DNA of 64,000 bases from Salegentibacter holothuriorum (GCF_900168045.1 NZ_FUYY01000008.1:43377-107376); one strand, 5' to 3'; shown: positions 14,965 to 25,267, counted from the stretch's first letter. Notes: generated by a model from the letters alone, not told the origin. Program-made: numbers and translations.

Positions 14965-15041
14965 AAAAAGGAATGGGGTTTAGACCTGGACAATTTAAAC
15001 TCCCACTCCCATTCATTAAGTAATTAACTAACTACAAATTT

Positions 15042-18000
15042 ATGAAAACTAAATTTAATGCCAAACTATTGCCTTTACCCAAGGGAATTTTAATTTTTAT
15101 TATGAGAGTATTTATCTTATTTTTTTGTATTAGCAGTTTCGGATTTAATTCGGATGAGCTATTCTCTCAGAATGCCAAAATAAAAATTGATAAGTCAGAG
15201 AGTATAAGTGCGGAAGATGCCTTCCAGCTTATAAAATTACAAACAGATTATACTTTTATTTATCCCAGTGATCTTTTTAATAAAGCTCCAAAGATTAATT
15301 TAAAGGCAGGGGTTATTCCTGCGAAAGAGCTTTTGGATCAGTGCCTTTCACTGGTAAACTATACCTATGAATTTACCGATGAGCAGGTGATTTTACTTAA
15401 AGAAAAAAATCTTTTTTTTGACTCGGGTACTAAAACGATTTCGGAACAGAATACGATCACCGGCACCGTGAAGGATTCTAAAGGTATGCCACTGCCCGCA
15501 GTTAATGTTTATGTAGAAGGAACCAAACGAGGAACTCAAACTGATTTCGATGGAAATTATACTATCGAGGTAGGACAGGGTGAGCGTTTGTCTTTTCAAT
15601 ATTTAGGTTTTCAGAAACAGATCATATCAGTAGAAAATCAAACTACAATAAATGTTGTTTTAAAAGATGATTTAGAGAGCTTAAATGAAGTGGTTGTTGT
15701 TGGTTATGGTACCCAAAAGCGAAGTGATGTTACCGGGGCTATTAGCTCTGTTAAAAGTGAAGAACTTAATAAAGTGGTAAGTACCAATCCCCTTGATGCC
15801 ATGCAAGGAAGAGTTTCTGGAGTTACTGTAACAAATTCAACCGGCAGCCCGGGTTCTGCACCCGAAATATCCATTCGTGGAATTGGAACCTTTGGAAATA
15901 ATGAACCTCTTTACATTGTAGATGGTGTCCAGGCAGATCCGTATTTTATCAATACTAATAATATAGAAAGTATTGAAATTCTTAAAGATGCTGCTTCTGG
16001 AGCGATTTATGGAACGAGAGCTGCAAATGGAGTGGTGATTATCACTACCAAAAAAGGAGAAGAAGGAAAACCAAAAATAGAAATCGAGTCTTCTTTAAGT
16101 GTGAATACGCCCAGAGAAGAAATGAAACTATTAAATGCCCAGGAATATATTTCTGTTCATCGCCAGATGTATGAGAATGCCGGTGCTGAGCTTCCACAGT
16201 ATGTAGAAAATCCATCTGTATACGATACTGACTGGATTGGGGAAACACAGCGTACGGGGTATCTGTCTACCAATAATATTCGAATTAGTGGTGGCGGAAA
16301 AAATATAAACTATAGTATTGGCGGTAATTATGCTGATGAAACGGGATTGTTAATTGGCTCTGGCTTTAGTAAAAAAGGAGTTAATTCCCAGGTTAACCTG
16401 GATAAAGGAAAATTAAAGGTTTCTACTAATCTAAATTATAGTGAAACTTACAGGGAAGATTATAAATTTTCAATTAGGGAAACCTACTTTATCTCTCCAT
16501 TAATCCCAGTATTTGATGACGAACGTGAATCAGGCTTTGGTTATAGAACCGGAGATCTTCCAGATCATCGAAATCCTGTTGGTGAGGATCATTTTTTGGA
16601 AAACTTTACTAAACTGAAATATTTCCTGGGGAATATAAACTTTGATTTTGAAGCTTTTGAGAATTTCCATATTGGCGCAGGTTTTAGCCTTGCTGATCGT
16701 CAAAATTATACTTACAATTTTCATCAACCATTTCGTGTAAGGGATGTACAAGATATCGCTGAACGCGAATTTGCATTTTTATCTGAATATCATTCAGAAT
16801 TTAGAAGATTAAATGAGGAATACACTTTAAGGTATAACTTTGATATTGATAAGCATAGCGTGGGTCTTTTAGCGGGATATCAGAGAATTAGAGAGCCTTT
16901 TAAAAGCACCTATGCACAGGCAGAGGGATATAAATTAGATGATGACGGAAATAAAGTTCCGGCAACTATTTTAGATCCTAACTTTAATACTTTAGACGCT
17001 TTTAGTGACGGCACTTATTCCGCCAGTGGTTCTAATGCAGAATACGCTTTGGTGTCCCAGTTTGGAAGAATTAACTATGCTTTTGACGAGAAATATTTAC
17101 TGCAAGCTAGTCTTAGACGCGATGGGAGTTCCAAATTTGGAAAGAATAATCAGTATGGTGTTTTTCCATCTTTTGCTTTAGGATGGAAAATTACAGAAGA
17201 AAATTTTATGGAAAATCAGGAGGTCTTTAATTTCCTGAAGCTCCGATATAGTTGGGGACAGGCAGGTAATGATAGTGCCTTAGGATACTATGATTATGTT
17301 GCTTTAATTTCACAGGGGAAAAGCCAGAATGATGGTGGTTATGTATTTGGGAATCCTCAAAACTCATACCTGGGTAGTATAGCGCGTGATCTACAAAATG
17401 ACGACCTGCAATGGGAAACGAATACCTCGGCTAACTTTGGAATGGATTTCGGCGTTTTTGACAATAAACTTCAGGGATCTATAAACTATTATAACAGTAA
17501 AACCGAAGACTTATTAATCACAAAAGAAGTTTCTCCGTCCGCGGGAATAAACAATCCAATTGTAAATGTTGGAGCTTTTGAGAACCAGGGATTCGAATTT
17601 GAAGCAAACTACCGGAATAGGGATAATGTTTTTAAATATTCTGTGGGTGGTACTTTTACAACTATAAATAGTGAGGTAACTAAACTGAGTAATGAAGATC
17701 AGGTACTCTATGGTGTTGGTCTATTGTTTGGTTCAGACCATTTTGTAAATCAAACAAAGATTGGTTATGAGCCCGGGGCTTTTTTCCTTCCTGTGGCAGA
17801 TGGAATTTTCCAGAGCGAACAGGAAGTGCAGGCTCATAGTGTAGATGGAAACCTTATACAACCCAATGCAGAACCCGGCGATATAAAGTTTGCAGATCAA
17901 AATGGCGATGGAGTAATTAATGAAAAGGATGAAGTGTATGCTGGCACGGCCATTCCAAATTACGAATACAGTTTAAACCTAACTGGTGAATATAAAGGTT

Positions 18001-18446
18001 TTGACCTTACTATATTTTTTCAAGGGGTAGGAGGCAATAAAATCTATAATGGTAATGATTTTAGATTATTGAGTCTTGATACAGGTAGAAATTATAGAAC
18101 TGCCGCCCTTGATGCGTGGTCTCCAACCAATACTAATACAAACGTTCCAAGAGCGGTTTTAAATGACCCAAACCGTAATAACCGTGCTTCAACTAGATTC
18201 CTAGAGGATGGTGATTATCTAAGGTTAAAAACGCTACAACTAGGATATACGTTAGCTCCAGATGTATTGAAAAATACCTTTGTAGATCGTGCCCGAATTT
18301 TTGTAACAGGTCAAAACTTATTGACAGTAACAGATTATTCAGGGCTTGATCCTGAAGTTGGAGGGAGTGTATTATCCAGAGGGGTTGACCTTAATCTCTA
18401 TCCAAAATATAAATCTTTGATAACCGGTGTTCAACTTAGTTTCTAA
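15042..18446 (+). CDS. SusC-family TonB-dependent transporter with STN domain (island)
   Basis: Outer-membrane TonB-dependent importer that works with the SusD lipoprotein encoded next to it. The 1134-residue product has a long N-terminal signal region, an STN signalling domain (about 45-125) that would contact FecR, a carboxypeptidase-like CarboxypepD_reg domain (about 138-215, VTGTVKDSKGMPLPAVNVYVEG-type pattern), a plug with the TonB-box-like VVVVGYGTQKR near 220, and a 22-strand barrel ending in LITGVQLSF. The final aromatic residue is typical of Bam-dependent barrels. The genes around it suggest a small glycosylated amino acid or glycopeptide as cargo. The sequence itself does not reveal specificity. 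Confidence 0.95.
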   Translation: MKTKFNAKLLPLPKGILIFIMRVFILFFCISSFGFNSDELFSQNAKIKIDKSESISAEDAFQLIKLQTDYTFIYPSDLFNKAPKINLKAGVIPAKELLDQCLSLVNYTYEFTDEQVILLKEKNLFFDSGTKTISEQNTITGTVKDSKGMPLPAVNVYVEGTKRGTQTDFDGNYTIEVGQGERLSFQYLGFQKQIISVENQTTINVVLKDDLESLNEVVVVGYGTQKRSDVTGAISSVKSEELNKVVSTNPLDAMQGRVSGVTVTNSTGSPGSAPEISIRGIGTFGNNEPLYIVDGVQADPYFINTNNIESIEILKDAASGAIYGTRAANGVVIITTKKGEEGKPKIEIESSLSVNTPREEMKLLNAQEYISVHRQMYENAGAELPQYVENPSVYDTDWIGETQRTGYLSTNNIRISGGGKNINYSIGGNYADETGLLIGSGFSKKGVNSQVNLDKGKLKVSTNLNYSETYREDYKFSIRETYFISPLIPVFDDERESGFGYRTGDLPDHRNPVGEDHFLENFTKLKYFLGNINFDFEAFENFHIGAGFSLADRQNYTYNFHQPFRVRDVQDIAEREFAFLSEYHSEFRRLNEEYTLRYNFDIDKHSVGLLAGYQRIREPFKSTYAQAEGYKLDDDGNKVPATILDPNFNTLDAFSDGTYSASGSNAEYALVSQFGRINYAFDEKYLLQASLRRDGSSKFGKNNQYGVFPSFALGWKITEENFMENQEVFNFLKLRYSWGQAGNDSALGYYDYVALISQGKSQNDGGYVFGNPQNSYLGSIARDLQNDDLQWETNTSANFGMDFGVFDNKLQGSINYYNSKTEDLLITKEVSPSAGINNPIVNVGAFENQGFEFEANYRNRDNVFKYSVGGTFTTINSEVTKLSNEDQVLYGVGLLFGSDHFVNQTKIGYEPGAFFLPVADGIFQSEQEVQAHSVDGNLIQPNAEPGDIKFADQNGDGVINEKDEVYAGTAIPNYEYSLNLTGEYKGFDLTIFFQGVGGNKIYNGNDFRLLSLDTGRNYRTAALDAWSPTNTNTNVPRAVLNDPNRNNRASTRFLEDGDYLRLKTLQLGYTLAPDVLKNTFVDRARIFVTGQNLLTVTDYSGLDPEVGGSVLSRGVDLNLYPKYKSLITGVQLSF

Positions 18447-18457
18447 AAAATATTAAA

Positions 18458-20005
18458 ATGAAAAAATATATCATAAAATTTATTTTTCTAATTAGCGTAA
18501 TATTCACCATTGGATGTTCTGGTGAAGAATATTTAGACAAACAACCGCCAGATCAACTTACTTCAGAAAATTTTTGGCGTAATGCTGAAGATGCGCGCTC
18601 TGGTTTAACTGCTGCATATTCAGAATTGGAAGCCCGAAGTAATTTTTGGGATGGTTGGCAAGAAGGTCGTTCTGTTGTGGAGTATTTTCGTTCAGATTAT
18701 GCTTTACCGGGACCTGATGCAACCAATTATTCCCATTGGATGTCTATTTATAATTTTAATTATACCAATGGACATATTTTTCTGGATGTGCTGTGGAGTA
18801 CTAATTACAAAGGGATTAATTTTGCAAATCAGGTAATAAAGAATGTTTCTACGATGACTTCCGATCAAATCTCAGAAGATGAAAAGGAACAAATCTTAGG
18901 AGAAGCCTACTTTTTACGTGCCTATTATCATTTTAAGTTATTAACATTGTTCGAACAAATTATTATTAGAGACGATGTGATTACAGCAGCAAGCTTAGAT
19001 AAACCGCTGGCAACCCGTCCGGAAGCTTGGGATTTCCTATTTAAGGATTTTGAAATAGCGGCAAACAAATTAGAATTTGAAATTCAGCCCCAGGATTACG
19101 GAAGGGCAAATAAAGGTGCTGCCCTTGGATATTTAGGCAAAGCATATATATATAAAGCCGGAGATCAATCTTCCAGTACCGGGGATGAATATCAAAAAGC
19201 TGCTGAGGCTTTCTCAAAAGTTGTTGAAAGTGGACAATATGCTTTAGTTGATGATTTTAAAAGCCTGTTTAATGGAGAAAATGAGAATAGTAAAGAATCT
19301 GTTTTTGAATTACAGTTTAAAAGTGGTGATGCTACTTCTTGGAACGCCACTAGATTGCATTCCTTTATAGGTGATTGGTCTATTGGCGGATGGGGTGGTA
19401 TTCTAGCTGATGATCGTTTAGTTAACCAAATGAAAAAAGAAGGCAAGGTTGCTGAAAATGGTCTTTATGATAATAGATTATATGCAACTCTTTATTTCGA
19501 TGATCCCTATTTCAATGATGAATCTGCTGGAAGAATGGAAGGTAGTACATGGAGTAGTTTAATAGAAAGCACTTATGGTGATCCGGATGCAAAGGATGAT
19601 GTTGCATTTTTTAGAAAATGGCTTCCTGAACCTCTTGCGGGTAATGGGTATATAGGCCTTAATGTAACTTTGCTTAGATATGCGGATGTTTTATTGATGT
19701 ACGCTGAAGCTTTAAATGAAACCGGAAATACAGAAACAGCAGTTGAATTGATCAATAAAGTACGAACTTCACATGGTAATGTACCTCCAGTAGATCTTAA
19801 TACTGAGGAAGCTGTCTTTAGTCAAATAGTCCACGAAAGAGTAATGGAACTTACTCTGGAAAGTACACGGTTCTTTGACCTGAGAAGATGGGGAATGTTA
19901 GATGATGCTATGAACGCTGCAGAAAGGACAGGATTTAATGCTCAGGAGCATTCTTATTTACCAATTCCGCTGTCAGAAATACAAACTAACACTGAAATAA
20001 ATTAG
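18458..20005 (+). CDS. SusD/RagB-family surface lipoprotein (island)
   Basis: Surface-exposed binding lipoprotein that caps the SusC channel. The 515-residue product has a lipoprotein signal with Cys20 in FTIGCSGEEYLDK and the usual SusD start LDKQPPDQLTSENFW. The TPR-rich helical core includes EAYFLRAYYHFKLL at about 149-162, and the family's C-terminal signature VHERVMELTLESTRFFDLRRWG is present in the last 60 residues. It begins 11 bp after susC. A hairpin with a T-run follows immediately, separating it from the catabolic genes. Confidence 0.95.
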   Translation: MKKYIIKFIFLISVIFTIGCSGEEYLDKQPPDQLTSENFWRNAEDARSGLTAAYSELEARSNFWDGWQEGRSVVEYFRSDYALPGPDATNYSHWMSIYNFNYTNGHIFLDVLWSTNYKGINFANQVIKNVSTMTSDQISEDEKEQILGEAYFLRAYYHFKLLTLFEQIIIRDDVITAASLDKPLATRPEAWDFLFKDFEIAANKLEFEIQPQDYGRANKGAALGYLGKAYIYKAGDQSSSTGDEYQKAAEAFSKVVESGQYALVDDFKSLFNGENENSKESVFELQFKSGDATSWNATRLHSFIGDWSIGGWGGILADDRLVNQMKKEGKVAENGLYDNRLYATLYFDDPYFNDESAGRMEGSTWSSLIESTYGDPDAKDDVAFFRKWLPEPLAGNGYIGLNVTLLRYADVLLMYAEALNETGNTETAVELINKVRTSHGNVPPVDLNTEEAVFSQIVHERVMELTLESTRFFDLRRWGMLDDAMNAAERTGFNAQEHSYLPIPLSEIQTNTEIN

Positions 20006-20025
20006 AAGAATAATTTGAATTAGCC

Positions 20026-20069
20026 AAATAGTGAATTCGACTTCCTGAAGTTGGATTCACTATTTTTTT
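20026..20069 (+). terminator. Intrinsic terminator or attenuator after the island susD
   Basis: The arms AATAGTGAATTCGACTTC and GAAGTTGGATTCACTATT pair with few mismatches, and the right arm runs into seven T. It lies between susD and the DUF1338 gene, so part of the transcription probably stops before the catabolic pair. Confidence 0.78.
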
Positions 20070-20083
20070 AAGCATTTTTTATT

Positions 20084-20989
20084 ATGAAATTTACAAAAGA
20101 AAAGGATTTGGATAAAGTCCTAAATGCATTAATTGAACCATATAAAAATAGAGTTCCTGATGTACAGAATGTAGTACAAGGCATGCTAATAGAAAGAATA
20201 ATTTCTAAGGAAGAAGATTTAAAAAATGACCATATAGCTTTTCGTACGCTGGGAGTTCCAAATCTAGGCATTGAGTCTTTGGAGAAAATTTTTATGTATT
20301 ACGGTTATGAGAAACATGATTATTATTTCTTCTCTGAAAAAAAATTAAATGCCTATTGGTATTCACATCCAGAAAATAAATATCCTAGAATATTTATAAG
20401 TGAATTAAGGGTTTCAGATTTAAGTCCACAAACTCAAAAAGTAATTTATAAATATACTGATGGAATTAAATCAGATCCAGTGGATAATTTGGATTTGAAT
20501 AATATAGAGGAGGTATCCTCATTTTTTAGGAGGTCCCTTTGGGAATTACCAACTCTGGCTGATTATGAGAGTTTACAGGAAGAGAGTGAATATGCAGCAT
20601 GGGTTATTTACAACCGTTACTATTTGAACCATTTTACTATTAGTATACATGACTTGCCCAAACCGTTTAATAAGCTGGAATATTTCAATGAATTTTTGAA
20701 ATCCATTGGAATAAAACTGAATAATTCTGGAGGAGAAATCAAAGTTAGTCGCGACAGGCTTTTAAAGCAAAGTAGTTCCGTAGCGGGTAAAGTCATTGCG
20801 ATTTTTAAAGGAGGAAAATCGATGAAGATTCCTGGAAGTTATATTGAATTTGCTGAGCGATTAGTCTTACCTCAATTTGCTCACTTAAATAAATCGAATA
20901 TAGAGACAAGACATCGCCGAGATGGATTTGAAACAGGCAATGCAGATAAAATTTTTGAATCTACTTATAAATCACAACAAAATAAATAA
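20084..20989 (+). CDS. DUF1338 (HglS-type) 2-oxoadipate dioxygenase/decarboxylase
   Basis: DUF1338 proteins of the HglS/YdcJ group are Fe(II) enzymes; the characterised Pseudomonas putida member converts 2-oxoadipate to D-2-hydroxyglutarate in lysine breakdown. The 301-residue product retains the expected metal and substrate positions: H50 in NDHIAFRTLG, H183 in NHFTIS, E255 in YIEFAERL, and the basic/acidic HRRDGFE segment near 277-283. It is shorter than the P. putida enzyme (about 460 residues), as in the compact forms found in other phyla. Its stop overlaps the next start by one base (TAATG), so it is translationally coupled to an ALDH7-type dehydrogenase. That pairing strongly supports a 2-aminoadipate/2-oxoadipate pathway. 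No signal peptide: cytoplasmic. Confidence 0.87.
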   Translation: MKFTKEKDLDKVLNALIEPYKNRVPDVQNVVQGMLIERIISKEEDLKNDHIAFRTLGVPNLGIESLEKIFMYYGYEKHDYYFFSEKKLNAYWYSHPENKYPRIFISELRVSDLSPQTQKVIYKYTDGIKSDPVDNLDLNNIEEVSSFFRRSLWELPTLADYESLQEESEYAAWVIYNRYYLNHFTISIHDLPKPFNKLEYFNEFLKSIGIKLNNSGGEIKVSRDRLLKQSSSVAGKVIAIFKGGKSMKIPGSYIEFAERLVLPQFAHLNKSNIETRHRRDGFETGNADKIFESTYKSQQNK

Positions 20990-22530
20990 TGGAAAAGTCA
21001 CCTTTAGATATATTAAATAATTTAAATATTAAACATCCCTTCTATAGTTATAGTACCGGACAAGAAAAAAAGTATTGTAAAGAAACAAATAGAAGAATAA
21101 TAACATCTCCGGTAGACGGTAGTGAAATTGGGGAAATAGGTTTTATTGCTAATGAAGACTACGAAAATGTTTTGACTACTGCTGAGAAAGCATTTCAACA
21201 ATGGAGAACAATACCAGCTCCTAGAAGAGGCGAAATTGTAAGGTTGTTAGGGGATGAATTGAGGAAGGAAAAAGAGCCATTAGGAGCCTTAATTAGTTTC
21301 GAAATGGGGAAAAGTTTGCAGGAAGGATATGGTGAGGTTCAGGAAATGATAGATATCTGTGAATTTGCTACCGGTTTGTCTCGTCAGCTTTATGGTTTAC
21401 AAATACAATCTGAGAGGCCTGCTCATCGATTGTTCGAGCAATGGCATCCATTAGGAATTGTAGGTGTGATTTCAGCTTTTAATTTTCCAGTAGCAGTATG
21501 GGCATGGAATATTGCAATAGCTTTAGTTTGTGGAAATGTTTGTATATGGAAACCATCAGAAAAAACACCCTTTGCTTCAATTGCTTGCCAGGAGATTTTC
21601 GCTAAAATTCTTAAAAGAAATAATTTACCCGAAGGGATTTCTTCATTAGTACTTGGAGATGCAGAAATAGGGAAGAAAATGGCTGATGATAAGCGAATAC
21701 CATTGATATCGGCGACCGGAAGCACCTCCATGGGTAGAGATGTTGCTCAAAGAGTTGGTAAAAGATTAGGGAAATCTATACTTGAACTTGGAGGCAATAA
21801 CGCAATAATACTTTATGAACATTCAGATATTGAAAACTCCCTCCCGTCACTGGTTTTCGGTGCAATTGGTACAGCAGGACAACGTTGTACTTCCACACGC
21901 CGTGTAATAGTTCAAGAAAAAATTTATGATGATTTTTTGAATAAACTTAAAGATGCATTCTCACAAATAAGAATTGGTAATCCTTTGGATGAAGAAAATC
22001 ACATGGGACCATTAATTGATAAAGAAGCTGTAGAAAATTATTTTTCTACCATTGAATTAGCAAAAAAACAAGGGGCAAAGATAGTTTCTGGAGCAAAAAC
22101 GGTTTTAGTTGAAAATAACTGTTCGCAATGTTACATAACGCCTACAATCATAGTTGCAAAGTCTGATCTGGAGGTTATGAAAACGGAAACATTTGCCCCA
22201 ATAGTATATGTTACTAAGTATAAATCGTTATCAGAGGCCATAAAAATAAATAATAATGTCCCTCAGGGGTTGTCCTCAGCATTGTTTAGTTTGAGTTTAA
22301 GAGAAGTAGAGAATTTCCTATCATCCGAAGGTTCGGATTGCGGAATAGCAAATATTAACATAGGTACATCGGGGGCAGAAATTGGTGGGGCTTTCGGAGG
22401 AGAAAAAGATACCGGTGGAGGTAGAGAAAGTGGATCTGACGCCTGGAAATCATATATGCGAAGACAGACATGTACTGTAAATTATGGAACAGAATTACCT
22501 TTAGCGCAGGGAATTAAATTTAATTTGTAA
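20989..22530 (+). CDS. 2-aminoadipate-6-semialdehyde dehydrogenase (ALDH7 family)
   Basis: NAD(P)-dependent aldehyde dehydrogenase that oxidises 2-aminoadipate semialdehyde to 2-aminoadipate. The 513-residue product has the full ALDH set: NFPVAVW near 165-171, general base E266 in ILELGGNNA and nucleophile C300 in GQRCTSTRR. The C-terminal half closely matches human antiquitin (ALDH7A1), with PTSGAEIGGAFGGEK-like and GGRESGSDAWKSYMRR stretches and the PLAQGIKF ending. These make ALDH7 far more likely than other ALDH classes. It is the last gene of the plus-strand arm and about 310 bp from the right attachment site. Together with the kinase/phospho-lyase, which would produce its substrate, it defines the hydroxylysine branch. 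Delta-1-piperideine-6-carboxylate is the same substrate in cyclised form. Confidence 0.92.
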   Translation: MEKSPLDILNNLNIKHPFYSYSTGQEKKYCKETNRRIITSPVDGSEIGEIGFIANEDYENVLTTAEKAFQQWRTIPAPRRGEIVRLLGDELRKEKEPLGALISFEMGKSLQEGYGEVQEMIDICEFATGLSRQLYGLQIQSERPAHRLFEQWHPLGIVGVISAFNFPVAVWAWNIAIALVCGNVCIWKPSEKTPFASIACQEIFAKILKRNNLPEGISSLVLGDAEIGKKMADDKRIPLISATGSTSMGRDVAQRVGKRLGKSILELGGNNAIILYEHSDIENSLPSLVFGAIGTAGQRCTSTRRVIVQEKIYDDFLNKLKDAFSQIRIGNPLDEENHMGPLIDKEAVENYFSTIELAKKQGAKIVSGAKTVLVENNCSQCYITPTIIVAKSDLEVMKTETFAPIVYVTKYKSLSEAIKINNNVPQGLSSALFSLSLREVENFLSSEGSDCGIANINIGTSGAEIGGAFGGEKDTGGGRESGSDAWKSYMRRQTCTVNYGTELPLAQGIKFNL

Positions 22531-22840
22531 TAGTGACTCTTATTTTTATTAATGAAAAAAATTGAGTTTTAAAAAGCACGAAAGAATTTTTTAAAGACAT
22601 GACATGCCTTACGTATTGTCTTCTTCATATTCAAACTAATGAAAATTACTCGGAGGCAGCGTTAAAAATGAGGGAGACGATATAAAAACGACTAAAAATA
22701 ATTTATTAAAGTAGATTTATTGTATTTTTATAGAATTGAAGTCAAAATATCATAAATAAGTGCAAATTTAAAGTTACCTAAAAGGTTACCTTGAAAATAT
22801 GATTCATCGTAAACCTTTCTAGTTCTAAGATATGCAAGTT

Positions 22841-22864
22841 AGGTTTGAATCCTGGCAAGGTCAC
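22841..22864 (+). repeat. attR-like copy of the tRNA-Arg 3' end
   Basis: An exact 24-base match to 1325-1348, in the same orientation, without the rest of the tRNA. It marks the right boundary of the integrated element. Confidence 0.9.
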
Positions 22865-22870
22865 AAAAAA

Positions 22871-22918
22871 AATCCGTAAATAGCTTAAATATAGCTGTTT
22901 ATGGATTTTTTTTTGTTT
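22871..22918 (+). terminator. Hairpin after attR (possible original tRNA-Arg terminator)
   Basis: AATCCGTAAATAGCT and AGCTGTTTATGGATT pair with two G-T pairs, followed by a long T-run. Its position directly behind the displaced tRNA 3' end suggests it terminated tRNA-Arg before the island arrived. Confidence 0.72.
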
Positions 22919-23351
22919 TATGCCTTTTGATCTAGAGTGTTTAAAAAGGGTCAATCCTAATTTTCCTGTACAAGCAAAAATTGTAGTCAATCTGTATAGA
23001 AAGAATTCTACATTTTCACTCCTCTGAAGTGAGCTCTAAAAGCTTCTATTTTTCTCATTGAATGATTCTGCTCAGCTGTTTTTACTTCTGTTGATGAATT
23101 AAACGAGTCCCAATCTTATTTGTCTTTTATACTTTTTTAGTTAAAAAATCACGATCCTGTTTATTAGAATTGGGAAATTAAAAAAAAATGTTAATTTTGA
23201 TATTCTGTGCTTTTCTATTTTATGATGATTAAATAGAAATTTTTCTCTTAAATTATTGAGATCAAAATTAGTTCAGCTTCGAAGCTTTTGTTCATTAAGC
23301 AGAGTTTTATAGTTCTTCAGAATTTTAAATATTAAAGCGATTAAACCAAAA

Positions 23352-24086
23352 ATGGAATACATAGAAGGAAACAGGATATTTAAAGAAGAGGTTGATGGCC
23401 ACTTCAATAAGTATTTAATTGGTTTCAATCGCAAAAACAATAATAATGCCCGGATCCCGGACTCAAAGGATTCTTCAGAGATTAATTCAAATGTTCATTC
23501 AGAAGCTGCGGAAAAGTTAGCCGAAGAATTCTGGAAGAAGATAAAGAAGGGGAATATGGATGCTTTGGGGCAGCTGTATGACTTATATGTAGATGAGTTG
23601 TTTTTTTATGGGATGGAAAAGGTTAATGATAAAACCCGCGTTATGGATGCTATTCATGACCTTTTCGTTGATTTGTATAAATACCGTTCCAATATAACCA
23701 CTCCTACTAATGTCAAGTATTACTTGTTGAAATCACTAAAACGAAAAGTGTATAGGAAACAATCTTCTAAAAAGTGTATAGATTTACAAGATTCCTTTTT
23801 TGAAACAAAGCAAACAGATGCTGAATTATCCTGTGAAGAGAAAATCATCGAAGGCGAGTATTCAAAAGAAAAAAAGGATAAATTAAAAACTGCCTTAACA
23901 TTTCTAACCAGGAGGCAGCAAAAGGCCTTACACCTAAGGTATACTGAAAATCGGCCGTATAACGAAATTGCCGATACTATGAATATTAGTATTGCAACTT
24001 CCAGAACATTGGTTTATCGTGCATTAACGGTGCTTAAAAAACACTGTATTTCACTCCTTTTAACTATCTCCGGTATATTTTTTTAA
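23352..24086 (+). CDS. ECF-type sigma factor (second PUL)
   Basis: A 244-residue ECF sigma factor. Residues about 1-60 are an N-terminal extension not shared with the island sigma factor. Region 2 lies at about 65-130 (MDALGQLYDLYVDELFFYG ... HDLFVDLYKYR) and region 4 at about 175-230 (FLTRRQQKALHLRYTENRPYNEIADTMNI-type helix-turn-helix, split here by description). The next genes are fecR, an STN-domain susC and susD, the same control layout as in the island but with clearly different sequences, so the two loci are not a recent duplication. The start is the first ATG; a later start is possible given the extension. Confidence 0.88.
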   Translation: MEYIEGNRIFKEEVDGHFNKYLIGFNRKNNNNARIPDSKDSSEINSNVHSEAAEKLAEEFWKKIKKGNMDALGQLYDLYVDELFFYGMEKVNDKTRVMDAIHDLFVDLYKYRSNITTPTNVKYYLLKSLKRKVYRKQSSKKCIDLQDSFFETKQTDAELSCEEKIIEGEYSKEKKDKLKTALTFLTRRQQKALHLRYTENRPYNEIADTMNISIATSRTLVYRALTVLKKHCISLLLTISGIFF

Positions 24087-24232
24087 AAAAACCTTAAAAA
24101 TTTTGTCTATATATCATAAGTACGCTGCTTATGTTTATATAGACGTTTATTTACTTTTCTTGAAGGAAAGAAAAATTGTCTAATATTCTGACTAAAATCT
24201 TATTAATTGAGTGTCAGATTAATTTCACTTTA

Positions 24233-25267
24233 ATGAACGATAAGGAAAAAAAAGAACTAAGAAAGAGGATTATTACATCTGCTTATGCCTATAAAACCAG
24301 AAGGAAACGACTGTTTTATAGTATATCAATAGCGGCTTCAGTAATGGTAATTCTGTCTATAGGATTTTATCAATACAATTTCTCAAAACCATCTATCACA
24401 GAATTTGCGGAATCTTCCGAAGGCATAGAGATAGAAAGTGCCAATGATGTGCAGTTATTCTTAAGTGGAGATAAAAAAGTAGCGATACAAAATAATAATT
24501 CGAGTATTGCTTATCAAACTAGTGGCAGGGAAGTAAATATAGCTGACTCTCTGGGGAAAAGACAGGAAATTGTTTTAGATGATCCCAATGAGTTTAATAC
24601 GCTAATAGTACCCTATGGTAAAAGATCTAAAATAGTATTGTCTGACGGGACGATGGTGTGGTTAAATTCTGGCTCAAAACTGACTTACCCAGTAACTTTT
24701 AAAGGTAAGAATAGAGAAGTTTTTTTAACAGGAGAAGCAATTTTTGATGTTTCGCACAATGCTGAACATCCTTTTAAAGTATTGTCTAAGGGGCATACTA
24801 TTGAAGTTTTGGGTACTGTCTTCAATGTTAGTAATTATCCGGATGATAATAATATTAAAACGGTGCTTAAAAGCGGTAGTGTAGAAATTAGCTATAAATC
24901 AGATTCCTTTTTTAAATCAGAGGAAAAGACAAAAATTACACCGGGTACTATGGCTGTATATAATAAAGCCAGGCCACAGGTGAATACAAAAGATGTAGAG
25001 GTAGAGAATTATTTTTCCTGGCGGGAAGGTGTTTTAATATTTAAGAACAATAATCTAAAATATATCATGAAAAAAATAGGCAGATACTATAATGTAGATG
25101 TCAATTTTCAGGAATCGGAATTAGAAAATGAAACATTTTCGGGTCATTTGAATTTAAAAGACTCTATAGAAAGTGTATTGACAACCTTACAAGGAGCTAC
25201 GGATTTTAAATATAAGGTTGCTAAAAACGGATCATTAATAATTAATAAACTAGAAAATATGGAATGA
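24233..25267 (+). CDS. FecR-type anti-sigma factor (second PUL)
   Basis: Inner-membrane anti-sigma factor. I chose the ATG beginning MNDKEKKELRKR; the frame stays open upstream from a TTG, but the extra 19 residues look unlike the family. A membrane helix follows the basic N terminus (LFYSISIAASVMVILSIGFY), then a FecR domain with VLSDGTMVWLNSGSKLTYP and a C-terminal DUF4974-like domain (NNLKYIMKKIGRYYNVDVNF). It is placed between sigma factor and susC and should transmit the SusC STN signal. Confidence 0.9.
   Translation: MNDKEKKELRKRIITSAYAYKTRRKRLFYSISIAASVMVILSIGFYQYNFSKPSITEFAESSEGIEIESANDVQLFLSGDKKVAIQNNNSSIAYQTSGREVNIADSLGKRQEIVLDDPNEFNTLIVPYGKRSKIVLSDGTMVWLNSGSKLTYPVTFKGKNREVFLTGEAIFDVSHNAEHPFKVLSKGHTIEVLGTVFNVSNYPDDNNIKTVLKSGSVEISYKSDSFFKSEEKTKITPGTMAVYNKARPQVNTKDVEVENYFSWREGVLIFKNNNLKYIMKKIGRYYNVDVNFQESELENETFSGHLNLKDSIESVLTTLQGATDFKYKVAKNGSLIINKLENME

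Larger units (their letters stand above)
22531..23351. other. Island right end and upstream region of the second PUL
   Basis: No credible gene. It holds the 24-bp attR copy (22841-22864) and a hairpin directly after it. The remaining about 430 bp before the next sigma factor are AT-rich; I see no clear promoter box. The region left of attR belongs to the island and shows no further genes. Confidence 0.6.
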
